Virus record (IMG/VR): IMGVR_UViG_3300044629_000829
Span: 1-32,429 of that record
From: a virus
Strand: one strand, 5' to 3'
Length of the DNA: 32,429 bases
A program made the position numbers and the translations under genes. Positions 15,335 through 21,304 of this stretch are shown one piece after another (position 1 is the stretch's first letter; each line of letters begins with the position of its first letter). The notes beneath the pieces were generated by a model, which searched no databases, had not been told where the DNA came from, and saw only the letters and a program-made list of their open reading frames with translations.

Positions 15335-15553
15335 CTAGATGCCGTCGGTCAGCATTTCCACGATGCGTGGGTCCAGCAGCAGGGCTCGGCTGACCCCCGT
15401 AGCCTGCTCGATGGCGATCGCGCTCGATGGGGGCACGTAGCCCCTGCGCAGCCACGTCGAGATGTTCTGCTGGGTGCAGCCCAGCGCGGAGGCCAGCTTG
15501 GCCTGCGAGCCGATGGCGCGGATGGCTTGGTCGATGCCGGTGAGGTCACTCAT
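15335..15553 (-). CDS. Cro/YdaS-like helix-turn-helix regulator (72 aa)
   Basis: This 72-residue single-domain DNA-binding protein contains AIRAIGSQAKLASALGCTQQ followed by NISTWLRRGYVPPSSAIAIE, a standard Cro/YdaS helix-turn-helix with recognition helix around residues 26-34. Such proteins act as Cro-type repressors in phage switches. The start ATG at 15553 has AGGA six bases upstream and overlaps the previous stop (ATGA). It lies between the winged-helix gene and the primase-helicase. A second Cro-like gene lies at 26217-26417. Confidence 0.85.
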   Translation of the reverse strand: MSDLTGIDQAIRAIGSQAKLASALGCTQQNISTWLRRGYVPPSSAIAIEQATGVSRALLLDPRIVEMLTDGI

Positions 15554-15786
15554 GTCAGGTCCTTTGGATGTGGGCAATTATCTGGCACGGGGACCGAGCA
15601 CCAGACGGCTTGGTAGGGGAAGGCGCCCCGGGGCGGCTGCCACCGGTCGATGTAGACGTCGGGCATCTTGGCGACCGCCCGGTGGGCGTACCGGTAGGGC
15701 ACCCCAGCGAAGTGAGCAATCTCGTTCAGGGTCAGGCCGTCCGAATGTATGCGCAGGGTGCTGCGCACGAGGAGTTCAGTCTTCAT
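15550..15786 (-). CDS. Small winged-helix DNA-binding protein (78 aa)
   Basis: The 78 residues include a helix-turn-helix segment GLTLNEIAHFAGVPYRYAHR followed by AVAKMPDVYIDRW, which reads as a winged-helix wing. The Pro/Trp-rich tail is QAVWCSVPVPDNCPHPKDLT. It is probably a transcription regulator or accessory DNA-binding protein. It overlaps the genes on both sides by ATGA. The ribosome binding site is weak (AGAG) and sits in the preceding gene. The exact family is not certain. Confidence 0.78.
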   Translation of the reverse strand: MKTELLVRSTLRIHSDGLTLNEIAHFAGVPYRYAHRAVAKMPDVYIDRWQPPRGAFPYQAVWCSVPVPDNCPHPKDLT

Positions 15787-16046
15787 GGCTTCTCTTCAAC
15801 GGCAGCCTCTGCCAACAGCGAGTCGTACTTGTCTCGCAAATCGTTGATGCAGTCTTGCAGCATGTCCAGCCGCACCACGACGTGCGCGTCGTCGAATGCT
15901 TTGCTGTACTTGACGCTGCCTTCGCCCTTGGTGTCGCTCCAATGTAGATCAATCAGTTTCATGGTCGTTTCCTCTGTGGCGTTGGTGTTTAGTCGGTACT
16001 TTATCTCGCGCTCGATGCGCTCGAACTCGTCGTCTTCAGTGAGCAT
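15783..16046 (-). CDS. Small hypothetical protein with internal start candidate (87 aa)
   Basis: This acidic protein begins MLTEDDEFERIEREIKYRLN and continues TNATEETT, then MKLIDLHWSDTKGEGSVKYS and a helical tail. An ATG at 15962, preceded by GAGGAAACGACC, is a credible second start giving a 59-residue product. The first ATG at 16046 has a strong AAGGAG site. One long and one short product may be made. Its start lies inside the Mom-like gene, whose last 46 bases it overlaps out of frame. I recognise no family. Confidence 0.68.
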   Translation of the reverse strand: MLTEDDEFERIEREIKYRLNTNATEETTMKLIDLHWSDTKGEGSVKYSKAFDDAHVVVRLDMLQDCINDLRDKYDSLLAEAAVEEKP

Positions 16047-16663
16047 GTGTTCTCCTTCGGGTATGGTTGCTGTTTGTATTTCAAAGCTGCCAGCAATTCA
16101 ACCTTTCTGTGGCCTTTCGCGTTAATAAAAACATACCTGTGCTTCCTAGTTCTTTTCCCCACAATAAGTCTGTCGCCATACTTTTCTTTCAATTCTGTAA
16201 TCGTCAAATTGTCGCCGCGAGATTGAAAAGTTTGCTTCACTAAGCCCTCCACAGTTCGCGTAGTCCCTTGTGCGGAAAGTCCGGTATAAATCCAGTTTGT
16301 CGCTTGGTATACAACCCCCAGATGTTGTTGACCACTATCGGCGTAAGACACAACGATTTCTTTGCCGCACTTCTTAAGAGTATTCCCAATAAGGAAACTC
16401 TCCCCGTTGCGCGGCACAGAGTCACAAACCCAAAGCCGGGTGAGTTCTACCACGTTAAAAGAGTTTTCAACTCCTGCGATACTTGTTTTCAGTGTTGAAC
16501 TACTTGGTGTTCCGTAGCAAATAACCCCCTTGAGTTCCTTGCTTAAAAACAACCCGAACGCCACGCTACAAGGCGCTTTTCTGTGCAGGTAGTGCTCCCG
16601 CACAATCAAGTCCATTGCGGTGCGGTAGTCTATCTGGCGTATTATGTAATTCTCAAGTGCCAT
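16001..16663 (-). CDS. Mom-like DNA modification acyltransferase
   Basis: The 220-residue protein resembles the phage Mu Mom family, GNAT-fold enzymes that in Mu convert adenine in DNA to an N6-carbamoylmethyl form and protect it from restriction. Key segments are REHYLHRKAPCSVAFGLF (residues about 22-39), VVELTRLWVCDSVPRNGESF (71-90), IVVSYADSGQQHLGVVYQAT (103-122) and NWIYTG (123-128). The C-terminal KHRYVFINAKGHRKVELL is also seen in Mom-like phage proteins. The Ser-rich tail (TTSSSASSAR) lies in the overlap with the next gene. The start at 16663 has AAAGGAG eight bases upstream within the upstream gene. Base composition is visibly lower in GC than flanking genes, consistent with transfer. 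Its actual substrate here is unknown. Confidence 0.85.
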   Translation of the reverse strand: MALENYIIRQIDYRTAMDLIVREHYLHRKAPCSVAFGLFLSKELKGVICYGTPSSSTLKTSIAGVENSFNVVELTRLWVCDSVPRNGESFLIGNTLKKCGKEIVVSYADSGQQHLGVVYQATNWIYTGLSAQGTTRTVEGLVKQTFQSRGDNLTITELKEKYGDRLIVGKRTRKHRYVFINAKGHRKVELLAALKYKQQPYPKENTCSLKTTSSSASSAR

Positions 16664-16853
16664 TGTTCTTCTCCTTTAGTTTGGCGTCATCAAAATCAAA
16701 CCACTCATATATTTCAGTAAGCACTTCATTAACGATTGACTGATTAATGTCCGATTCACTTGGCGCACTGTCGTGCTTGTATGCTCTTTTGTGCCCCAAA
16801 ACTACTCCGTCAAGGATGCACTTTTCAAGTAGTTGTGTAAATTTTGGTGTCAT
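16653..16853 (-). CDS. Small hypothetical protein (66 aa)
   Basis: This 66-residue protein begins MTPKFTQLLEKCILDGVVLG and ends WFDFDDAKLKEKNNGT. I choose the ATG at 16853 because AAAGGAG lies eight bases upstream and it overlaps the upstream stop (ATGA). It overlaps the Mom-like gene by 11 bases. The last codons (AKLKEKN) echo the end of the upstream gene (AKLKERNK), and both encode the Shine-Dalgarno of the next gene, suggesting local duplication. It has a single Cys, so it is not a Com-type zinc finger like the Mu mom activator. I recognise no family. Confidence 0.7.
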   Translation of the reverse strand: MTPKFTQLLEKCILDGVVLGHKRAYKHDSAPSESDINQSIVNEVLTEIYEWFDFDDAKLKEKNNGT

Positions 16854-17461
16854 TTGTTGCGCTCCTTTAGTTTGGCTTGACAAGCCAGCAACATTAACTC
16901 AGGTCGCATTTGCCAACGATCATCACAAAGTATTTCAGCAATTTCCTTATTCGTCAGCCCTACCCATGTGCGCTGTGCTGCGGGTGGGGTGGTGTAAACG
17001 GGAGTAATTGCCATACCATCTTTACGCTTGGAGAGCGCGGTTTTGACGTATGCAGTTGGGCCTCGCTTGTCGCTGGAAAGCCAATCAATTGCTCTTTGCT
17101 CAACCCACGCCACAGGCTCCTGCTCTGGCTGTGCTACTGGCAATGCCTTCGTACCCACGCAGTCTTTGTAATGACACGCATCACCATCTTGGCAGGGGCA
17201 TCGCGGGTCTTTTCCTATGCACGGCTCCTGCTCTGGCTGCATCTCCGCTTTTGCAGCTTCGTAGCCCATTTTCCACGCCGTCTGTGTAGCGTGGATTGAA
17301 ACAGCAGAAAACGGCTCGGCTTGCTGCTCTGGCTGTGCTTTCTTGCCGTTTTCAAAACCGATCTCGTATGCAATCTTCAGAGCCGCTTCGTAGTCTGCGA
17401 TGTAGCCTTGTGCATCGTCATCGTTCATCTTGGCCTGCGCGGCTTGTCTTAAGTCAGTCAT
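16850..17461 (-). CDS. Hypothetical protein with PEQ repeats and Cys cluster (203 aa)
   Basis: The 203 residues include a helical N-terminus (DYEAALKIAYEIGFENGKKA) and three AQPEQ/MQPEQEP/AQPEQEPVAW repeats. A cysteine cluster CIGKDPRCPCQDGDACHYKD (residues about 81-100) could bind zinc. The C-terminal half contains WVGLTNKEIAEIL. EPVAW and WVGLT phrases recur in hypothetical proteins of Burkholderiales-type phages, but no function is known to me. The DNA repeat GGCTCCTGCTCTGGCTG occurs at 17115 and 17223 on the plus strand, with a variant near 17319. The start at 17461 has AAGGAG six bases upstream and an ATGA overlap. Confidence 0.75.
   Translation of the reverse strand: MTDLRQAAQAKMNDDDAQGYIADYEAALKIAYEIGFENGKKAQPEQQAEPFSAVSIHATQTAWKMGYEAAKAEMQPEQEPCIGKDPRCPCQDGDACHYKDCVGTKALPVAQPEQEPVAWVEQRAIDWLSSDKRGPTAYVKTALSKRKDGMAITPVYTTPPAAQRTWVGLTNKEIAEILCDDRWQMRPELMLLACQAKLKERNK
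17115..17335 (-). repeat. Dispersed 17-bp repeat encoding QPEQEP
   Basis: The plus-strand sequence GGCTCCTGCTCTGGCTG is exact at 17115-17131 and 17223-17239, with a diverged third copy ending near 17335. On the minus strand it encodes QPEQEP inside the 203-residue gene, marking internal duplication. Confidence 0.7.
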
Positions 17462-17649
17462 GATTGCTCCTTGATGTCGGCTTTAGTTGTTTGACGGACT
17501 GCAATTGCTTTACCCTGCCAGACAGCCAAAGCGTCTTTAAGCCGAGTTTTCCAAAAAGGCCAACCGGGGTGCGGCAGTGCAGGCTCCCAGTGCTTGCCGT
17601 CTGGCGATGACTGCGCCGGACTGGTCATTAAATCTTTCACTGTGATCAT
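17458..17649 (-). CDS. Small hypothetical protein (63 aa)
   Basis: This 63-residue protein begins MITVKDLMTSPAQSSPDGKH and is rich in Pro and Trp in the middle (WEPALPHPGWPFWKTRLKDA), with a short basic beta-like tail (VWQGKAIAVRQTTKADIKEQ). I recognise no family. Similar short proteins with GxWxPARP-like centres occur in phages. The start at 17649 has AAGGAG with ATGA overlap to the upstream gene, and its own last codons hold the next ribosome binding site. Confidence 0.75.
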   Translation of the reverse strand: MITVKDLMTSPAQSSPDGKHWEPALPHPGWPFWKTRLKDALAVWQGKAIAVRQTTKADIKEQS

Positions 17650-17954
17650 GGTTTCTCCTTGATGCCGTGGGCGGCTTCGGCACTTAGCCAGCCGTCATAA
17701 AACGCCCCGCGCTCAGACACCGCTGTGTATGGGCATCGAGTTTTCATTTCATCCGTCAGCGGCTGGCGCTGTGCTGCCTTGCCATCGGCAAACCCGCGCT
17801 GGTACACAATCAGCAGCGTGTCGGCATAGACCTGCGTGTCGTCGTCATCGTTTAACCTCTCCCGTTCTGTTTGGCGCTGCTTTGCGATAAACGCTTGCAT
17901 CTCATCCCGCACCTTGGCCTGCGCCATCTGGCGCTTTGAATCAAATCCTGTCAT
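17646..17954 (-). CDS. Hypothetical protein (102 aa)
   Basis: This 102-residue protein begins MTGFDSKRQMAQAKVRDEMQ. It has a charged helical N-terminal half (AFIAKQRQTERERLNDDDDT) and a middle QVYADTLLIVYQRGFADGKA that resembles the N-terminal helical region of the 203-residue neighbour (IAYEIGFENGKKA). I choose the ATG at 17954 because it overlaps the upstream stop and has AAGGGGAAAC before it. The C-terminus HGIKEKP encodes the next Shine-Dalgarno. The function is unknown. Confidence 0.73.
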   Translation of the reverse strand: MTGFDSKRQMAQAKVRDEMQAFIAKQRQTERERLNDDDDTQVYADTLLIVYQRGFADGKAAQRQPLTDEMKTRCPYTAVSERGAFYDGWLSAEAAHGIKEKP

Positions 17955-18154
17955 GTGTTTCCCCTTGCTCTGATGGCTGCGGCGCATTCAGTTGCGCCCA
18001 TATAAACGGTTTCCGCGCAATCGTCTGTAATCTGTATTTCGTCTATTGGCGTTTCGCACAACTTCGCGCATTCCTCGCGTTCTGCCTCGGCGCAGGCTTT
18101 GCCCCATGCCAACATTTGTTCGGTGGTGTAGCGCCCTAGTTCAGGTAGTTTCAT
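17951..18154 (-). CDS. Small hypothetical protein (67 aa)
   Basis: This 67-residue protein begins MKLPELGRYTTEQMLAWGKA. A Cys/Glu-rich helix (EAEREECAKLCETPIDEIQI) is followed by a helix ending ECAAAIRARGNT. This EREECAKLCE pattern is frequent in small proteobacterial phage proteins of unknown function. The start at 18154 is coupled by ATGA to the upstream membrane-protein gene and has only a weak GGGGTATGTGCT site, so coupling probably matters. Confidence 0.76.
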   Translation of the reverse strand: MKLPELGRYTTEQMLAWGKACAEAEREECAKLCETPIDEIQITDDCAETVYMGATECAAAIRARGNT

Positions 18155-18267
18155 AGCACATACCCCACAACAAAGCCAATCACCAAGATCACACACACGA
18201 CAGCAATGGCAACGGCAGTGTCGCCCCAGCCCCACGCAAACAGGTCTTCTACTTCATCGTCTTTCAT
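18151..18267 (-). CDS. Tiny single-pass membrane protein (38 aa)
   Basis: This 38-residue frame has an acidic cytoplasmic-type N-terminus (MKDDEVEDLFAWGWGD) followed by about 20 hydrophobic residues (VAIAVVCVILVIGFVVGYVL) that make one transmembrane helix. The strong AAAGGAG site eight bases before the ATG at 18267 supports it, as do ATGA overlaps with both neighbours, filling an otherwise empty spacer. Its role is unknown. Small early membrane proteins can act in superinfection exclusion or host takeover, but nothing here proves that. Confidence 0.72.
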   Translation of the reverse strand: MKDDEVEDLFAWGWGDTAVAIAVVCVILVIGFVVGYVL

Positions 18268-18488
18268 TTCAATTCTCCTTTGGCTATTGCTGCACGGGCT
18301 TGTTCCCAAATGCTGCTCTTGATGTAATCTGGTGCATCTGCTTCAACCAACGCCTTCAACGCCACCAGCAGTTCCTGATTGCTCTCATGGAGTCGGCGCA
18401 GTTCGGCGGCGGCTGAGTCGCCTAGTATTGCGCCAACTTTTTCTGTTTCCAGACAGTCAGCCAACCGCAAGGCTTCTGGTTGTGTCAT
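18264..18488 (-). CDS. Small hypothetical helical protein (74 aa)
   Basis: This 74-residue protein begins MTQPEALRLADCLETEKVGA, then has an AAAELRRLHESNQELLVALK helix and a tail EQARAAIAKGELK. This MTxPEALRLAD...AAxELRRLHxxN pattern is common in small phage and prophage proteins of Burkholderiales-type hosts, function unknown. The start at 18488 has GAGAGGGAAGC upstream and overlaps the previous stop (ATGA). The final codons carry the AAAGGAG for the membrane protein gene. Confidence 0.8.
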   Translation of the reverse strand: MTQPEALRLADCLETEKVGAILGDSAAAELRRLHESNQELLVALKALVEADAPDYIKSSIWEQARAAIAKGELK

Positions 18489-18760
18489 GCTTCCCTCTCT
18501 TTCAGCATTGCGTCTGCGTACCGATACCGTGCTATCTCTCGGGTGTACATACCGGGTTCGTGATAGATCATTTTGCCGTTGCCTGTTTCTTTTACTTTCG
18601 CAACCATCGCACCCATTGGCTGCCAATACTTGATGTCTTCTTCGCTGGCATGGGTTGCGAAATAGTCGCGCAGGGTCATGCCTGATTCATGGGTAGTAGT
18701 AACGCCGTGCCCGTGGTCTAGGATGTTGCGCGGAAACGCTGGGCCTCCTGTGTTGTTCAT
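18485..18760 (-). CDS. Conserved phage hypothetical (GGPAFPR / MTLRDYFA type, 91 aa)
   Basis: The 91 residues begin MNNTGGPAFPRNILDHGHGV and contain ESGMTLRDYFATHASEEDIK and a C-terminal REIARYRYADAMLKEREA. This protein type is widespread in phages and prophages of Proteobacteria and has no assigned function that I know of. I prefer the ATG at 18760 over 18766 because it lies seven bases after GAAGGAG and forms an ATGA overlap with the upstream gene. Confidence 0.83.
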   Translation of the reverse strand: MNNTGGPAFPRNILDHGHGVTTTHESGMTLRDYFATHASEEDIKYWQPMGAMVAKVKETGNGKMIYHEPGMYTREIARYRYADAMLKEREA

Positions 18761-18945
18761 TCCCATGCTCCTTCGCCAAATTCGTTTACATGTTCAAGTG
18801 CAAAGATCATTAGCTGTTTGACCACGCCCGGTGTAATCTTTCCGGCTGAACCTTCTCCGTCAACAAACCTGATCCAATCACCATAGACCTGCATCTTGCG
18901 TATGTCGCCGGGGTCAATTTCTGCCCCATCTGAGTTGATGTTCAT
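18757..18945 (-). CDS. Small hypothetical protein (62 aa)
   Basis: This 62-residue protein begins MNINSDGAEIDPGDIRKMQV, continues YGDWIRFVDGEGSAGKITPG and ends ALEHVNEFGEGAWE. A beta-hairpin-like GDWIRFVDGEG centre and a following helix are visible. I recognise no family. GGGAG lies seven bases before the ATG at 18945, and the start overlaps the stop of the upstream 51-residue gene. Confidence 0.75.
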   Translation of the reverse strand: MNINSDGAEIDPGDIRKMQVYGDWIRFVDGEGSAGKITPGVVKQLMIFALEHVNEFGEGAWE

Positions 18946-19097
18946 TTGCTTCTCCCAATAATGTTAGCTGGATGTATCAGCCATTTGGTTCCAAGGAAGC
19001 GCACGGACTTGACCCATGCGCGTTGGTTGTGGCGGTCAATGCTACGCATGCCGCTGTTGAAGTGCTTACGCACCCTTGTGAGCATATTGATCTTCAT
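18942..19097 (-). CDS. Small basic phage protein (51 aa)
   Basis: This short frame encodes MKINMLTRVRKHFNSGMRSI followed by DRHNQRAWVKSVRFLGTKWL and IHPANIIGRSK. The NRHNQRAWVxSVRxLGxKWL pattern recurs in small basic proteins of Burkholderiales-type phages, which supports it as real. ATGA overlaps link it to genes on both sides. High Arg/Lys/His content suggests nucleic-acid or protein binding; the function is unknown. Confidence 0.8.
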   Translation of the reverse strand: MKINMLTRVRKHFNSGMRSIDRHNQRAWVKSVRFLGTKWLIHPANIIGRSK

Positions 19098-19381
19098 GCG
19101 GCTGCCTTCGCTGCCGCTTCGCGCTCGGCCTTCTTCTTGGCGTAGTGTGCCCGGGCGTAGACCCGTGCCTTCTCCCTGACCGTCTCGGTCCTGTACGGCT
19201 TGCGCTTCGTGGTCCTCGGCTTAGGCTCCACCGTTGACTGCAGCGACGTGAGCCACTGCGCTTGAAACTCGACAATTTTCTTTAAGTTGTCGATGTCCGC
19301 CAGCGCTTTCTTCAGCAGGACCTGTGTGTGGATGTGATCCATGTCCATCTTGTCCACGCGCTTGAAAAGGTTCCAGTTCAT
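19094..19381 (-). CDS. Basic early protein, first gene of minus early operon (95 aa)
   Basis: This 95-residue protein begins MNWNLFKRVDKMDMDHIHTQ. A helical, coiled-coil-like N-terminal half (VLLKKALADIDNLKKIVEFQ) is followed by a strongly basic tail (PKPRTTKRKPYRTETVREKA, then YAKKKAEREAAAKAAA) likely to bind nucleic acid. I recognise no family. The start at 19381 has GAGGG eight bases upstream. It is the first gene downstream of a good sigma70-type promoter, so it should be among the earliest products expressed. Confidence 0.78.
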   Translation of the reverse strand: MNWNLFKRVDKMDMDHIHTQVLLKKALADIDNLKKIVEFQAQWLTSLQSTVEPKPRTTKRKPYRTETVREKARVYARAHYAKKKAEREAAAKAAA

Positions 19382-19428
19382 GTGTATGCCCTCGTAAGTT
19401 ACCAGCAGCGACGTTGCTGCCGGAGTGA

Positions 19429-19457
19429 ATCATACAACGACTTTTTGTACTCTACAA
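19429..19457 (-). promoter_or_regulatory. Early minus-strand sigma70-type promoter
   Basis: On the minus strand a -35 TTGTAG (19457-19452) is separated by 17 bases from a -10 TATGAT (19434-19429). Transcription would begin near 19422, where a small hairpin (GCAGC/GCTGC arms) begins, about 40 bases before the first gene. This is the best promoter in the window and should drive the ATGA-coupled operon. Confidence 0.75.
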
Positions 19458-19459
19458 TA

Positions 19460-19475
19460 CTTTTTTCGTAAAAAG
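19460..19475. repeat. Inverted repeat between divergent promoters
   Basis: CTTTTT (19460-19465) and AAAAAG (19470-19475) are inverted arms around TCGT. They sit just upstream of both the minus promoter and the plus promoter region, a position suited to an operator for a switch protein. The A/T richness makes a chance match possible. Confidence 0.35.
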
Positions 19476-19504
19476 ATGCACATGGGCCCAAAAATGGGTA
19501 TGAT
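19475..19504 (+). promoter_or_regulatory. Probable early plus-strand promoter
   Basis: TATGAT at 19499-19504 is a good -10 box, identical to that of the divergent minus promoter. The -35 is poor (GATGCA at 19475-19480, 18-base spacing). Transcription would start near 19511, just at the leader hairpin 19514-19533. Confidence 0.5.
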
Positions 19505-19513
19505 CAGGCCCAG

Positions 19514-19533
19514 CGACAACAATTCCGTTGTCG
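19514..19533 (+). promoter_or_regulatory. Leader hairpin at the 5' end of the plus early transcript
   Basis: CGACAAC (19514-19520), loop AATTCC, then GTTGTCG (19527-19533) and TTTT form a seven-pair stem. It sits at the expected transcript start and ends seven bases before the GGAG of the first gene. It could stabilise the 5' end, attenuate transcription or be an operator. Confidence 0.55.
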
Positions 19534-19552
19534 TTTTAACGGAGATACACAC

Positions 19553-19945
19553 ATGAGTCTGGAAGACAAGATCGGGGAGCTGACCGCAGCGGTCAACGCC
19601 CTCACCGCCGCAATGGCGCATCCTTACCCCACCCTCGCGGACATTGACGCCAAGTACGCCGCTAAGGGCATCGTGGTGACCCATACGTCGGCACCAGCCG
19701 AGGTAGCGCCCCCAAAGCCTGCGGCTACCCCGCCTGCAGCCGTGACCGAGCCTGCGAAGCCCGCGCCTGCTACGGTACCCCCTTCTGACGCCATCGAGTA
19801 CGCGGCGGTGGCGAAGGCCATCACGGACGTCTTCAAGGTCGACCGGGCCAAGGTGATCGAGGTGCTGGCGAAGTTCGGCGCGGCCAAGGGCCCGCAACTC
19901 AAGCCCGCCGATTACGCGGCCTTCCTGAAGGAGTTGGCGGCATGA
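19553..19945 (+). CDS. Hypothetical protein, first gene of plus early operon (130 aa)
   Basis: The 130 residues have a helical N-terminus (MSLEDKIGELTAAVNALTAA), a Pro/Ala-rich linker (about residues 48-78) and a folded C-terminal part (AVAKAITDVFKVDRAKVIEV then LAKFGAAKGPQLKPADYAAF). The C-terminal part resembles a short helical module seen in phage replication-associated proteins. I do not know its function. GGAG lies eight bases before the ATG, in the leader GGAGATACACACATGAG that recurs at 21916. The stop overlaps the next start (ATGA). Confidence 0.8.
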   Translation: MSLEDKIGELTAAVNALTAAMAHPYPTLADIDAKYAAKGIVVTHTSAPAEVAPPKPAATPPAAVTEPAKPAPATVPPSDAIEYAAVAKAITDVFKVDRAKVIEVLAKFGAAKGPQLKPADYAAFLKELAA

Positions 19946-20139
19946 CCATCGTGAACATCAACCTGATCGACTCCACCGCCATCGAGGGCGTCGTGGACGT
20001 GAACTGGGTCACCGAGGGGCCCGAGCCCACGCCCGCCACGGCGCTGGCCGCCCGGGTGCTGGACTTCGTGCGTGAACTGAGCGCGGCCAACCCCGTGCCG
20101 GCCCAGCCCGACATCGTCGACGTGGAGCCCAAGCCATGA
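19942..20139 (+). CDS. Small hypothetical protein (65 aa)
   Basis: This 65-residue protein begins MTIVNINLIDSTAIEGVVDV and ends AQPDIVDVEPKP. A beta-rich start is followed by a helix (ALAARVLDFVRELSAAN). I recognise no family. It is coupled by ATGA to genes on both sides and sits between the 130-residue protein and the DUF2800 nuclease, so it probably belongs to the replication-recombination unit. Confidence 0.72.
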   Translation: MTIVNINLIDSTAIEGVVDVNWVTEGPEPTPATALAARVLDFVRELSAANPVPAQPDIVDVEPKP

Positions 20140-21287
20140 GCGGACACGCCAAGCTGTCCCCCAGCAGCGCGGTGCGGTGGATGACCTGCCCGGGCAGCGT
20201 GGCGCTGTCCGAGGGCATCGAGGACAAGTCGTCCAGCAACGCCGACGAGGGCAGCATGATGCACGCCATCGCGGCCAAGTGCCTTGAGACGGGCACCGAC
20301 GCCATCGACTACGTGGGCACCACCGACAAGGAGACGGGCCTGACCCTGCAGGTCAAGCAGGCCCCGGACGTCCAGTTCTACGTGGACCACGTCCGGGACA
20401 TCGTCATGGCGACCAACGGCGAACTGCGGATTGAGCAGCGGCTGCCCATCGGGTGGATGACCGGCGAGGCGGACGCGCACGGCACGGCGGACGCCGTCAT
20501 CGTGGCACCCGACGAGTTGATCATCGTGGACGCCAAGTTCGGGTTCAAGGAGGTGGACGCCGAGCGTAACCCGCAGTTGCTGATCTACGCGGCGGCGGCC
20601 TTTGATGAGCTGAAGGTGGCCTACGACTTTGAGCGCATCCGAGTGGTGATCAGCCAGCCCCGGCTGGGCGCGAAGCCGGAGTACACCTGCACGGTGGACG
20701 AGTTGCACGATTTTGTCGGCAACGTGGTAGCGGCGTCGGAGGCGGTAGGCTTCGCGCCGGAGAAGCTGGTGCCGTCCCCCAAGGGCTGCCAGTGGTGCCG
20801 TGCCAAGGCCATCTGCCCCGCCCTGCGCGACGACGTGCTGGCCGACTTCGATGTGGTCGTGCCGGAGACGGCGGAAGAGGACGACCTCGCCCGGGTGATG
20901 GCGAACGCCGACATGATCGAGAACTGGGTCAAGGCCGTGCGTGCCGAGGTCGAGCGCAGGCTGCTGGCCGGCACGCCCGTCAGGGGTTACAAGCTGGTGC
21001 AGGGCAAGCGCGGCAACCGGATGTGGGAGAGCCCGGAGGTGGCCGAGGCCACGCTCAAGTCGATGCGCATCAAGCACGACATGATGTACGACTACAAGCT
21101 GGCGAGCCCCACCAGCATCGAGAAGTTGGTCAAGGCGGACGAGATTGGGCCACGCCAGTGGACCAAGATTCAGGCCCTGATCACCCAAAGCGCCGGCCAG
21201 CCATCCGTGGCCCCGGCATCCGACAAGCGTCCTGCACTGGTCACGTCAGTGGATGCCTCTGGGTTTGACGACGTGGCATCCCTTTAA
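20136..21287 (+). CDS. DUF2800 PD-(D/E)XK nuclease with Fe-S-type cysteines
   Basis: The 383-residue protein has a RecB/Cas4-like nuclease core: E100 region (GELRIEQRL), GTADAVIV (D119), IIVDAKFG (D132, K134) and NPQLLIYA (Q147, Y151). One cysteine near the N-terminus (C18 in MTCPGS) and three in CQWCRAKAICPAL (C218, C221, C227) form the pattern that holds a 4Fe-4S cluster in Cas4 and AddB nucleases. It probably resects DNA ends for phage recombination with the DUF2815 protein that follows. The start overlaps the previous stop (ATGA). The nuclease fold is well supported; cluster binding is inferred. Confidence 0.9.
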   Translation: MSGHAKLSPSSAVRWMTCPGSVALSEGIEDKSSSNADEGSMMHAIAAKCLETGTDAIDYVGTTDKETGLTLQVKQAPDVQFYVDHVRDIVMATNGELRIEQRLPIGWMTGEADAHGTADAVIVAPDELIIVDAKFGFKEVDAERNPQLLIYAAAAFDELKVAYDFERIRVVISQPRLGAKPEYTCTVDELHDFVGNVVAASEAVGFAPEKLVPSPKGCQWCRAKAICPALRDDVLADFDVVVPETAEEDDLARVMANADMIENWVKAVRAEVERRLLAGTPVRGYKLVQGKRGNRMWESPEVAEATLKSMRIKHDMMYDYKLASPTSIEKLVKADEIGPRQWTKIQALITQSAGQPSVAPASDKRPALVTSVDASGFDDVASL

Positions 21288-21304
21288 CCTTCTGAAAGAC
21301 AATC

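Noticed and set aside
14348-15616. 422-codon open frame on the plus strand opposite the primase-helicase
   Set aside because: It is a GC-rich shadow of the minus-strand gene, which has intact primase and helicase motifs. The translated plus frame has no recognisable motif and no ribosome binding site.
19899-21188. 429-codon open frame on the minus strand opposite the DUF2800 nuclease
   Set aside because: The plus-strand gene has clear nuclease motifs and ATGA coupling. The minus frame is His/Leu/Gly-biased as expected for an antisense shadow.
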